A DNA stretch of 12,947 bases from Syntrophomonas_B sp035447945 (GCA_035447945.1 DAOTHZ010000058.1:1-12947), one strand, 5' to 3'; positions 1-6,933 are shown, counted from the first letter of the stretch. The notes: generated from the sequence alone by a model not told the origin. Program-made: numbers and translations.

Positions 1-1001
1 TTGGCAGCAACCCGGTTGGCCATATCGGCAGCATAGCACTTGCTCATCGCCGACAGGTCCGCCGCCATCATTTTTTCATCCAGCAACCAGGCTGCCTTCT
101 GCCACAATAAGCGAGCCGCTTCAATTTCCATGGCCATATCCGCCAACATAAACTGAATCCCCTGAAAATCCCCGATGCTCCGGCCGAAAGCTTTTCTCTC
201 CCGGGCATAGTCACGGGCAAATTCGAACGCTCCGGTAGCCAGGCCAGTAGCAGCCGAAGCTACAAAAGGACGGGAAGAGTTGAAGGATTTCATGGCCAGC
301 TTAAAACCATCCCCCTCTTCCCCCAGTCGATATTTTTTGTGTACTTTCACATGATCCAAAATGATTTCTGAAGTTTCCGAACAGCGCAGCCCCATTTTAT
401 GCTCGCTCTTGCCAAAGGAAACACCGTCCGTCTTTGTGTCTACCATAAAAAAGCTCTGCGCCCGGTTGCCTTTGCTTTTGTCATGGGTAGCCAGCACTGT
501 CAGCTTTTCAGCGTGTTTGCCGTTGCTGATGAATATTTTGGTGCCGTTGAGAATATAATAATCCCCATCTCTTTTACAACTCGTTGTAATACCGGCCACA
601 TCAGAGCCTGCCCCGGCCTCAGTTACTGCATAAGCTGCGAGCTGGCCTTCCTCACATAAACCCGGAAACCAGTAATCCCATTGTTCCTCGGTACCTCCAT
701 AGAGAACCGGTTCTGAGGCCAGCAAATTGACTTTGGGCGTCATGGCAATCGCCAGGCAGCCGCGGCTCAGCTCCTCAATCACCATACACAAGCCGATATG
801 GCCAAACTCCATACCGTTGTATCTTTCGGGTGCATTCATGCAGTTCAGCCCCAGGTCAGCCATTTTTCGTACGATCGGCCAGGGAAATTCTTCCGACTCA
901 TCGTAGGCCGCCCGTACAGGTACAATCTCATTCTCAACAAATTTTCTAACCGTCCGCTGCAAAGCCAACTGGTCCTCGTTATACGTAAAGCCAAAAGTCA
1001 T
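1..1001 (-). CDS. Acyl-CoA dehydrogenase, medium-chain-like, partial (C-terminus beyond the window)
   Basis: This enzyme introduces the trans-2 double bond into acyl-CoA, the first step of beta-oxidation, with FAD, and passes electrons to electron-transfer flavoprotein. The ATG at 1001-999 follows GGGGAGGAAG at a good distance. The 333 visible residues cover the N-terminal helical domain, the middle beta domain with the FAD signature AVTEAGAGSD (residues 125-134), and much of the C-terminal helical domain, including RKAFGRSIGDFQGIQF (269-284). From about residue 233 onward it resembles mammalian MCAD closely (SRPFVA, FMLADMAMEIEAARL, AYAADMAN), so a medium- or short-chain straight acyl substrate is likely. 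About the last 60 residues are cut off by the window edge. They should hold the catalytic glutamate of the YEGT-type motif, which therefore cannot be checked here. The gene is transcribed away from the iron-sulfur/cytochrome b pair across a long spacer. The family assignment is firm; the chain length preference is inferred. Confidence 0.93.
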   Translation of the reverse strand, partial: MTFGFTYNEDQLALQRTVRKFVENEIVPVRAAYDESEEFPWPIVRKMADLGLNCMNAPERYNGMEFGHIGLCMVIEELSRGCLAIAMTPKVNLLASEPVLYGGTEEQWDYWFPGLCEEGQLAAYAVTEAGAGSDVAGITTSCKRDGDYYILNGTKIFISNGKHAEKLTVLATHDKSKGNRAQSFFMVDTKTDGVSFGKSEHKMGLRCSETSEIILDHVKVHKKYRLGEEGDGFKLAMKSFNSSRPFVASAATGLATGAFEFARDYARERKAFGRSIGDFQGIQFMLADMAMEIEAARLLWQKAAWLLDEKMMAADLSAMSKCYAADMANRVAA

Positions 1002-1234
1002 GTTCTTCCTCCCCGCAATAGATAATTCTATTAGATGTCTGTTTAAACAGGACTGCAAGAACAGCATTGCCTGAACAGCCTTGCCTTGTTCCCTGACTGC
1101 AGTTGTTTACCATGAAATCTCTATACATAATGAGAGAATACCCTTCCCAAGCCAACCACCGGTTTGAACCTGTCACCGGATGATTCCTCCTCTCCCTTCT
1201 ATTTCCTGGGATTACAAGGTTTCTCATCATTGAT

Positions 1235-1244
1235 ATAACGTTAT
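1235..1244. repeat. 10-bp perfect palindrome ATAACGTTAT
   Basis: The sequence ATAACGTTAT equals its own reverse complement. It lies just beside the larger inverted repeat at 1253-1282 in the divergent regulatory spacer, so it may be part of a compound operator. At ten bases in AT-rich DNA it could arise by chance. Confidence 0.3.
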
Positions 1245-1252
1245 GTGTGAAT

Positions 1253-1282
1253 TATTACATTTCGTAATTTTAAAATGTAATA
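1253..1282. promoter_or_regulatory. Inverted repeat with perfect 10-bp arms, candidate operator
   Basis: Arms TATTACATTT (1253-1262) and AAATGTAATA (1273-1282) are exact reverse complements around a 10-base spacer that itself contains most of the palindrome ATTTTAAAAT (1267-1276). A further half-site ATGTAAT lies at 1304-1310. A smaller symmetric element, ATTAC-5-GTAAT (1254-1268), overlaps the left arm. On the minus strand, a weak promoter candidate (TTACAT at 1280-1275, 17-base spacer, TAATAA at 1257-1252) would coincide with the repeat, so a bound regulator could control the acyl-CoA dehydrogenase. The exactness of the arms is seen directly; the operator role is inferred. Confidence 0.45.
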
Positions 1283-1373
1283 TAAAACCAATTATATTTC
1301 ATTATGTAATTATTTCAACTATTTTTTAACATCTTGTGAATTTGGATGATTCCTTTGTTTTGTTTTGTCTTGC

Positions 1374-1387
1374 CTTGCCATGGCAAG
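1374..1387. repeat. 14-bp perfect palindrome CTTGCCATGGCAAG
   Basis: CTTGCCATGGCAAG is fully self-complementary and lies about 175 bases before the iron-sulfur gene, to the right of the AT-rich block. Its symmetry and length suit a dimeric repressor site, but no matching second copy is seen in the window. Confidence 0.35.
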
Positions 1388-1561
1388 TCCTCCTCACTCT
1401 GCGGCTCGCTTCCGACGTTCAGCATCACACACCATCTGTAGCTACTGTAATTCAGCAACGGGGAGCTGGAAAAGCAAATTCCCTCTTGCCAAAATCATTA
1501 TCTGCGCATACAATTAAAAACATCATATACCTACCCCGGGTATAATAAAGGAGGAACAAAG

Positions 1562-2560
1562 ATGCCCATTACGCGAAGGTCATTTCTTAAAAGAGCGGCG
1601 GTATCAGGGATTAGTGCAGCCACGATTATGACCGGGGCCGGCAAGGCAGCAGCTGCATCGGTTGCGGAAGGAAACTATGCGCTTTTGCATGATCTGGAGA
1701 AGTGTGACGGCTGCAGTCATTTGGACACTCCATTGTGTGTCTCTGCCTGCAGATTGAAAAATCAGACCCGATTTCCGGAGCCGGAAAAACCTATTGGCGA
1801 TTATTGGCCGCAAAAGTCCCATGAGGACTGGTCGGAAAAAAGAAACCTCACCAATCGTCTGACGCCCTACAACTGGACGTATGTACAACATTTGGAGGTG
1901 AATCATAACGGGCGGCTGGTCAAGGTTCACATACCCCGCAAGTGTATGCATTGTGACCTTCCTCCCTGTTCCACTTTATGTCCCTTCGGGGTCAATGATA
2001 AAATGCCGGAAGGGCCGGTAGTCATCAATCCCAACGGCTGTTTTGGCGGCGCCAAATGCCGGGATGTCTGTCCGTGGCATATCCCCCAGCGTCAAGGAGG
2101 CGTAGGTTTGTATTTAAAAATCGCACCCACCTACGCGGGCGGTGGTGTCATGTATAAATGCGACATGTGTTACGATCTCCTGCAAAAAGGAGAAAAGCCG
2201 GCCTGTGCAAGCGCTTGTCCCCGCGGCGCGATCCGTTTTGGCGACAAGGAAGAGTTACGGGCTTATGCACATCAGTGGGCGCAGGAAAACAACGGCTATG
2301 TGTATGGCGATACCGAAAATGGAGGAACATCCAACTTTTATTTGTCCAAAGTCCCCTTTGAAGCTATCAATCAAGCCATCATGGAACAAGATTGGGACGG
2401 TAAACCAGGTAAAATCAACATGGCGGTCAATAGTAAGAATCCCTTGGATGAACCAGACAAGATGATGAGCGGCTTTATGCTGGCTCCCGTAGCCGGGATT
2501 ATGGCTGCCGGGTTAACCGCCTATAATATCATGAAAGGCGGGGACGAAGATGAAAATTAA
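1562..2560 (+). CDS. Tat-exported 4Fe-4S ferredoxin-type electron-transfer protein (HybA/FdnH-like)
   Basis: Electron-transfer subunit of the type that links a periplasmic molybdo- or nickel-iron enzyme to a membrane cytochrome b. AAAGGAGG at 1547-1554 sets the ATG. Residues 1-32 form a textbook twin-arginine signal (TRRSFLK at 4-10, hydrophobic stretch, AAAA region), so the folded protein is exported. Four cysteine clusters follow: C48-C51-C59-C63; C128-C131-C136-C140; C160-C166-C170; C200-C203-C215-C219. The third lacks its usual second cysteine: Gly163 stands where CxxCxxCxxxC expects Cys. Residues 303-323 form a C-terminal membrane anchor, as in FdnH. At 332 residues the length fits HybA and related proteins. 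It overlaps the cytochrome b gene by 11 bases. No catalytic subunit is encoded in the window, so the partner enzyme is unknown. Family assignment is strong; naming it as part of formate dehydrogenase or hydrogenase would be a guess. Confidence 0.9.
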   Translation: MPITRRSFLKRAAVSGISAATIMTGAGKAAAASVAEGNYALLHDLEKCDGCSHLDTPLCVSACRLKNQTRFPEPEKPIGDYWPQKSHEDWSEKRNLTNRLTPYNWTYVQHLEVNHNGRLVKVHIPRKCMHCDLPPCSTLCPFGVNDKMPEGPVVINPNGCFGGAKCRDVCPWHIPQRQGGVGLYLKIAPTYAGGGVMYKCDMCYDLLQKGEKPACASACPRGAIRFGDKEELRAYAHQWAQENNGYVYGDTENGGTSNFYLSKVPFEAINQAIMEQDWDGKPGKINMAVNSKNPLDEPDKMMSGFMLAPVAGIMAAGLTAYNIMKGGDEDEN

Positions 2561-3290
2561 ACGCCACCATCTGGCCATTCGTTTTACCCATTGGATAACG
2601 GCATTGTCCATTCTGGTGCTGTTTTTCTCCGGGTTTGGACAAATGCCCCTATATAAAAGGTACTTTGTTGATCAGCTGCCGGGTCTGGCCTGGTCGAGTG
2701 ATTTTTGGGTAACCTTGCACCTGCATTACGCGGCAGCCATCGTGCTTGTCTTTATTAGTATTTACTATGTTACCTATTTGATTGCTACCAAAAAATATGA
2801 CATCCTGCCCCGCCAAGGTGATTTTAAAGAATCGCTGCAGATTTTTAAAGCCATGGTTGGGCTGGCCCAAGAACCTGAAAGTGACAAATACCTGGCAGAA
2901 CAAAGGCTGGCGTTTGCAGTAACCGCTTTTTCTATTTTCGCCTTGATTGTCACGGGGATACTGAAGGTATATAAAAATACGGTCGGAGCAAGTTATTCTC
3001 CGGATACGATCTTCTGGCTGGCGCAAATTCACAATCTTTTTACCGTGATTTTGTTATTCTCGGTGATTGTGCATGTTCTCGCGTTTTTGCTGAAGCCCAA
3101 TCGTCCCCTGGTGATAAGTATGTTTACCGGCAAAATCGACCGGGACTATGTCATCCACCGGCATGGGAAATGGTGGAGAAAGCTCAACCCGAATACCACC
3201 GTCCCGGAAGACACGACAGAAGCAGATGCCCCGGCAATCGCGGCCGAAGTGCCGCCGGACGTCCTCCCGGAACCAGGCGGGTCAGAATAA
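2550..3290 (+). CDS. Cytochrome b subunit (FdnI/HyaC-type, four membrane helices)
   Basis: Membrane cytochrome b that would exchange electrons between the exported iron-sulfur protein and menaquinone. The ATG lies inside the end of the upstream gene (11-base overlap), which points to translational coupling. Membrane helices fall near residues 14-31, 53-79, 120-140 and 157-181. Candidate heme-b ligands are His14 in FTHW, His57 or His59 at the start of helix two, and His161 and His175 in helix four, matching the histidine placement of formate dehydrogenase gamma and hydrogenase cytochrome b subunits. After about residue 185 there is a hydrophilic tail of some 60 residues, ending in an acidic, proline-rich stretch that is not typical of FdnI and probably lies in the cytoplasm. 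With the preceding gene it forms a two-gene operon. The family is clear; which oxidoreductase it serves is not. Confidence 0.88.
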   Translation: MKIKRHHLAIRFTHWITALSILVLFFSGFGQMPLYKRYFVDQLPGLAWSSDFWVTLHLHYAAAIVLVFISIYYVTYLIATKKYDILPRQGDFKESLQIFKAMVGLAQEPESDKYLAEQRLAFAVTAFSIFALIVTGILKVYKNTVGASYSPDTIFWLAQIHNLFTVILLFSVIVHVLAFLLKPNRPLVISMFTGKIDRDYVIHRHGKWWRKLNPNTTVPEDTTEADAPAIAAEVPPDVLPEPGGSE

Positions 3291-3324
3291 TGGCAATATA
3301 ACCCATTGGCACAGGATACAACTA

Positions 3325-3353
3325 TTTCCCCGGGTTGCATAAACCCGGGGAAA
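3325..3353 (+). terminator. Strong GC-rich hairpin after the cytochrome b gene, no U-tract
   Basis: TTTCCCCGGGTT (3325-3336) and AACCCGGGGAAA (3342-3353) form a perfect 12-bp stem with a 5-base loop, 35 bases past the stop codon. No run of T follows, so it is either a non-canonical terminator or a 3' stabilising hairpin separating this operon from degV. Confidence 0.6.
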
Positions 3354-3373
3354 CAAGCATTCGACATGTTTGG

Positions 3374-3402
3374 TTGCGCTCATGCATGTTTATTCATATA
3401 AT
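3374..3402 (+). promoter_or_regulatory. Sigma-A promoter for degV
   Basis: TTGCGC (3374-3379), a 17-base spacer and a perfect TATAAT (3397-3402) lie 40 bases before the degV start and just after the upstream hairpin. This indicates that degV is transcribed separately from the iron-sulfur/cytochrome b pair. Confidence 0.65.
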
Positions 3403-3441
3403 GGAAACATTAGAGAATAAACGGAGAGGATGTAGAACCGA

Positions 3442-4299
3442 ATGGCCATCAAAGTAATCAGCGACAGCACATCGTATATTGATCCGGATACGCAAAAAGA
3501 ATTGGACATTGAACTGATTCCGCTCAGTGTCAATTTTCCTGATGAACAATTCCTGGAAACCGAGGTGGATTACGATTATTTTTACAACAAAATTGAGCAA
3601 ACCGGCGTCATCCCAACCTCTTCCCAGCCCTCCCTGGGAGATATCATAGAAAAATTCAGGGAAATCGCTGCCCACGGAGACGATATCCTGGCCATCTTTA
3701 TTTCATCCGCCATGAGCGGCACTTATGAAACTGCGTTGAAAGCCCGGGAAAAAGTTTTACAGGAATTCCCCCAGGTGCAAATCGATATTATGGATTCCTA
3801 TACCAACTGCATGGCACTGGGAATGCAAGTCGTAGCTGCAGCCCGCGAGATAAAACAAGGGGCCAGTCTGCACACCGCACTTCAAGCAGCCCAATATGTG
3901 CGGGAACGGGTACGCTTTTATTTTGTGCCGGAAACATTAAAATATCTGAAAAAAGGTGGTCGCATAGGCACTGCCTCCGCCCTGCTGGGAACGATTTTAA
4001 ATATACGTCCGATTCTCACCGTGGACATGAAAACAGGCATGACCCATCTGATGGAAAAGACCCGCGGTACATCAGCGGCCATCAAACGTATGCTGAAATT
4101 CCTGGAAGAAGATTGGGAAAAATACGGTTTGCGGGAGATCCTCATCCATCATATCAATGCTCCGGAAAAAGCCGAAAATCTACGGGACATGCTGATGGAA
4201 CGATATGACATGCAGGTGGACATCCGTTCCATCGGACCGGTGATCGGACTCCATACCGGCTTGGGAACAGTCGGTTTTGTTTACTGTACGGAAAAGTAA
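3442..4299 (+). CDS. degV: DegV family fatty-acid-binding protein
   Basis: DegV/FakB proteins bind a single fatty acid and, in organisms with the FakA kinase, present it for phosphorylation and entry into phospholipid synthesis. The 285-residue length is normal. Diagnostic motifs are DST at 8-10, TSSQPS at 59-64, ISSAMSGTY at 87-95, ETLKYLKKGGRIG at 164-176 and the C-terminal GPVIGLHTGLGTVG, where the glycine-histidine motif helps hold the carboxylate. The start is supported by GGAGAGG at 3423-3429, though spacing to the ATG is rather long (12 bases). It has its own promoter and a canonical terminator and is thus monocistronic. No fakA lies nearby. Its position among fatty-acid activation and oxidation genes fits a fatty-acid role, but the ligand cannot be read from the sequence. 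Confidence 0.93.
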   Translation: MAIKVISDSTSYIDPDTQKELDIELIPLSVNFPDEQFLETEVDYDYFYNKIEQTGVIPTSSQPSLGDIIEKFREIAAHGDDILAIFISSAMSGTYETALKAREKVLQEFPQVQIDIMDSYTNCMALGMQVVAAAREIKQGASLHTALQAAQYVRERVRFYFVPETLKYLKKGGRIGTASALLGTILNIRPILTVDMKTGMTHLMEKTRGTSAAIKRMLKFLEEDWEKYGLREILIHHINAPEKAENLRDMLMERYDMQVDIRSIGPVIGLHTGLGTVGFVYCTEK

Positions 4300-4317
4300 T
4301 CTGCATTTGTACCGATG

Positions 4318-4351
4318 ATGATCCGGGTATCTGGCCCGGATCATTTTTTTT
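4318..4351 (+). terminator. Rho-independent terminator of degV
   Basis: ATGATCCGGG (4318-4327) pairs with CCCGGATCAT (4335-4344) around a 7-base loop, followed by eight T residues (4344-4351). This is a canonical terminator 18 bases past the degV stop codon. Confidence 0.93.
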
Positions 4352-4412
4352 GCCAGGCATAAAAATGTTTCCGTTTATGCAAAGGAAGAATTCGTCCATA
4401 TTCGCGATCTGT

Positions 4413-4440
4413 TTGACTATGCTTTCATTTATGTTATGAT
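4413..4440 (+). promoter_or_regulatory. Strong promoter with extended -10, upstream of the gldA remnant
   Basis: TTGACT (4413-4418), a 16-base spacer and TATGAT (4435-4440), with TG at 4432-4433 giving an extended -10, form one of the best promoter matches in the window. Predicted transcription starts near 4447. The only reading frame before the next terminator is the 21-codon remnant at 4510. Confidence 0.65.
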
Positions 4441-4509
4441 AATTCTGTTGCCGCACTATTTGTTTGAATATTTCATCTTTTTAATCGCAATTGGTTTGGA
4501 GGTATGATT

Positions 4510-4575
4510 ATGGCAGGAAATGTAAAAGTAATGATCTCGCCCAGTCGCTACGTGCAAGGAGCAGGTGCATTTTAA
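4510..4575 (+). pseudogene. 21-codon 5' remnant of a glycerol dehydrogenase-like gene (or a small peptide gene)
   Basis: A perfect GGAGG (4498-4502) stands 7 bases before ATG at 4510. The frame encodes 21 residues containing ISPSRYVQG and then stops at TAA 4573-4575. The start closely resembles the N-terminus of bacterial glycerol dehydrogenases (family III iron/zinc alcohol dehydrogenases), which begin with M-A-x-x-V-x-ISPxxYVQG and run to about 365 residues. Everything after residue 21 is missing, and a terminator follows 18 bases later. The simplest reading is that an internal deletion removed the body of gldA and left its promoter, ribosome binding site, first codons and terminator. A functional short peptide or leader is the alternative. 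The similarity is recalled from known GldA sequences, not from a search. An upstream in-frame ATG at 4504 is too close to the ribosome binding site. Confidence 0.6.
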
Positions 4576-4592
4576 TCTGTGTTATGATAGGT

Positions 4593-4622
4593 GAGTCAGA
4601 AGCTAATTCTGACTCGCTTTTT
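4593..4622 (+). terminator. Rho-independent terminator after the gldA remnant
   Basis: GAGTCAGAA (4593-4601) and TTCTGACTC (4607-4615) form a perfect 9-bp stem, extendable by a G-U and a G-C pair, with a 5-base loop and five T residues at 4618-4622. It ends the short unit that starts at the promoter near 4413. Confidence 0.85.
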
Positions 4623-4774
4623 CATAAAACCAACATTTTATATTTTTTCATAGTAAAATGAATACTGAGAAATTTTTTAAACCTTCGCACTTGTTTTTGC
4701 ACACATTCATGTTATTTCAATGCAACAATTACCATAGTAATAGATTATCTATTTCCCAGAAATCGGGTGATTTA

Positions 4775-6706
4775 ATGGACAGCACCCCAGTCTTTACCTT
4801 CATACTGTTTTTCGCTAATTTGGGTCTGGGTATTTATGCCATCAGTCGGGATCCCCGTTCAGCGCTAAACCGGACTTTTTTGGCCTTGATCGCCAGTACG
4901 GTTTTATGGGTCGGTGCCTACAATCTCGTTTTTACTCTGGCCTCATCTGCAGCCGGGATCTGGTTCTGGTACAAAATCGCTTCCCCGGGTTGGATCAGTC
5001 TGCCCTTTTTTTGCGTCTATTTTGCGCTTGTGCTGACCGGCAGAATAAACTCCATGCCCAAGCGCAGCCTCGTCTTCATTTCTCTTCCCATAGCAGTTGA
5101 AATCATCTTGATGTTTACCATTGTTCACCCGTCAATGCTCACCGATATCAGCCGATATATGTTGACTGATTTTATCAGTCCCCGCAGTGACTGGTTCTGG
5201 TATCTGCATACGCCTTATTATCTTCTTTATTCCACCATGATGTTAATCATTATCGCCCAGTGGGGGCGCAGTTCCATGTATCAACGCGAAAAACGCCAGG
5301 CCCGGATAATTGTTAGGGCCGGTTTGCTGCTTCTGGGTTGCTTCCTGCTGCAATATAGCCTGTTGCCCTCGTTCGGGATTTTGTTACCTTGGTTGGTACC
5401 TATGGCCGGACTGCTATGGTTGGTTGCCATTCTTTATGCCATCACCCGCTACAAACTAATGGACTTGCAAAAAGCATTGTCTTTGGACGACATCCTGTCC
5501 CGTTCCACTGACATCATCCTGTTGCTGAACCGCTCTGACCAAATCATGCTGGCCAACCATAAAGCCCAGGAAGTACTGGCCTACCCTGCGAAAAAACTGC
5601 CGCACCTGTCCCTGGCAGAAATTATCCCTGAAGGATTCCCCGATACAGCCATGATCAAGCAAAAAGACTTGACCATGGAAAAAGAAGTTTTCATACAAAC
5701 TGCCCGCGGTGAATTAATTCCGGTAAAAGCAAGTATCGCTACGATCAAAGATGACCTGCAGGATACTGTCGGGCTCCTGTTCATCGGACAGGATCTGCGT
5801 CTGCCCAAGCAGCTGGAACAAAAAATAGCCGAAATGAAAAATGTGGAATCCGCTTTGCGGGAGAGTGAGGCCAAGTATCGCAATATTTTTGAAAATGCTT
5901 ACGATATGATTTATATGCACGATGTCAATGGCAGGTATCTGTCCGTCAACAAAGCTTCAGAAAAGCTTCTTGGTTATTCCGAGGATGAATTGGTCCATAT
6001 GAATGCGCTTCATTTTGTCGTCCCTGAACAACGACAAAGAGTGATTGATTTGTTCCTGGAAAAAAGAACCGAGCACCAGCTGGTTTACTATGAAGTCACC
6101 ATAATCAACCGATACGGTGAAAAGTTTGATTTGAATGTCAGTCGGCAGTTGATTTTTGAGACCCCGGAAGAAACGGTTTATCAATGTATTGCCCGCGACA
6201 TGACAGAACGCAAGCAAATGGAGGAAAAACTCAAATACCTCAGCATGCATGATGCCATGACCGGTCTTTACAATCGGGCCTATTTTACGGAGGAATTAAA
6301 ACGGATGGAAAGCGGACGGCATGAACCCTCCAGCATCATCCTCTGCGATTTGGACTATCTGAAGAAAGTCAATGACAACTATGGTCATGCTGCCGGGGAT
6401 GAAATGATTATTGCTGCCGCTCAGCTGATCAAGTCATGTTTCCGCAGCAATGATGTCGTGGCCAGATTTGGCGGAGATGAGTTTGCCATTGTTGTGCCGA
6501 AAAGCAACGATGCCATCTGTTTGCATCTGGTTGAAAAAATTCAAACTGCCATTGACGCGCACAACCAAACCAGTCCTTTCATTATAAGCATCTCTATCGG
6601 ATATGCCACGCGCACCAGAGTCGAGCAACCCATGCAGGAGGTTTTTCAGCAAGCTGATCAGGCCATGTACGCCGACAAAGCCCAGCGCAAAAAGCTCCGC
6701 AGCTGA
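4775..6706 (+). CDS. Membrane-bound diguanylate cyclase: 7TM sensor, two PAS domains, GGDEF
   Basis: Makes cyclic di-GMP from two GTP in response to a signal sensed at the membrane or by its PAS domains. With start ATG 4775, preceded by GGGTGAT, the protein has 643 residues. An in-frame ATG at 4658 would add 39 residues but lacks a ribosome binding site. Residues 1 to about 235 hold seven hydrophobic segments like the histidine-kinase-type 7TM sensor region. PAS one is near 239-345. PAS two is near 360-490 and carries the YRNIFENAYDMIY start and the RDMTERKQMEEKL end. The GGDEF domain runs from about 490 to the end. The active-site motif GGDEF is intact at 566-570, and RSND at 557-560, five residues before it, is a complete RxxD inhibitory site, so feedback by product is expected. 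No EAL or HD-GYP domain follows. It stands alone between a terminator and the Xre gene. The signal is unknown. Confidence 0.92.
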   Translation: MDSTPVFTFILFFANLGLGIYAISRDPRSALNRTFLALIASTVLWVGAYNLVFTLASSAAGIWFWYKIASPGWISLPFFCVYFALVLTGRINSMPKRSLVFISLPIAVEIILMFTIVHPSMLTDISRYMLTDFISPRSDWFWYLHTPYYLLYSTMMLIIIAQWGRSSMYQREKRQARIIVRAGLLLLGCFLLQYSLLPSFGILLPWLVPMAGLLWLVAILYAITRYKLMDLQKALSLDDILSRSTDIILLLNRSDQIMLANHKAQEVLAYPAKKLPHLSLAEIIPEGFPDTAMIKQKDLTMEKEVFIQTARGELIPVKASIATIKDDLQDTVGLLFIGQDLRLPKQLEQKIAEMKNVESALRESEAKYRNIFENAYDMIYMHDVNGRYLSVNKASEKLLGYSEDELVHMNALHFVVPEQRQRVIDLFLEKRTEHQLVYYEVTIINRYGEKFDLNVSRQLIFETPEETVYQCIARDMTERKQMEEKLKYLSMHDAMTGLYNRAYFTEELKRMESGRHEPSSIILCDLDYLKKVNDNYGHAAGDEMIIAAAQLIKSCFRSNDVVARFGGDEFAIVVPKSNDAICLHLVEKIQTAIDAHNQTSPFIISISIGYATRTRVEQPMQEVFQQADQAMYADKAQRKKLRS

Positions 6707-6933
6707 TGGTTCCAATTGAGTGTTACAGCCATTCCTCCCAACCGCTATCAGACCGCCATTCATCCGGCTTTTTCCGGATATATTGGCGCAACAGATCATG
6801 TTCCCGGTTTTCCAATCCTGCCAGCAACCCCCTGCCTTCATCGCCCCAAAAGCAGACATTCAGAACTTCAATCAAATCCTGCAAACTGTGGACTTGCTGA
6901 CAGTTGGTTTACAACAACGTTGGAGGTGGGAGA
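6707..6933. other. Intergenic stretch without a supported gene
   Basis: These 227 bases between the cyclase and the Xre regulator contain only a 6-bp hairpin (ATCCGG 6762-6767 with CCGGAT 6774-6779) that is not followed by a T-run. A 64-codon frame overlapping the cyclase stop reads as serine- and proline-rich low-complexity sequence and does not look like a real protein. A promoter for the Xre gene should lie here, but none is clear. Confidence 0.5.

Larger units (their letters stand above)
1002..1561. other. 560-bp divergent intergenic region, palindrome-rich, no convincing gene
   Basis: This spacer separates the leftward acyl-CoA dehydrogenase from the rightward iron-sulfur gene. Positions 1235-1320 are strongly AT-rich and carry several symmetric elements. 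Positions 1330-1540 have more mixed composition and contain a 14-base palindrome at 1374-1387. Open frames here (for example 1336-1545 plus and 979-1230 minus) lack a recognisable product and a good ribosome binding site, and the second overlaps the dehydrogenase start. The space is long enough for two promoters with untranslated leaders of about 250 bases each. I could not assign a riboswitch or a confident sigma-A promoter. Confidence 0.6.

Noticed and set aside
1141..1200. GGTTTGAACC and CCGGT/ACCGG symmetry resembling a tRNA T-arm
   Set aside because: No acceptor or anticodon stem can be formed around it, so it is not a tRNA.
979..1230. Minus-strand open frame of 83 codons overlapping the acyl-CoA dehydrogenase start
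   Set aside because: No good ribosome binding site, no recognisable domain, and it overlaps a well-supported gene start in another frame.
1336..1545. Plus-strand open frame of 69 codons before the iron-sulfur gene
   Set aside because: GTG start without a ribosome binding site, runs through a palindrome, and encodes no recognisable protein.
1541..1546. Perfect TATAAT just before the iron-sulfur gene
   Set aside because: It is next to the ribosome binding site, so transcription would start within or after that site; there is also no -35 match.
6762..6779. Small hairpin after the cyclase gene as a terminator
   Set aside because: The stem is only 6 bp and no T-run follows.
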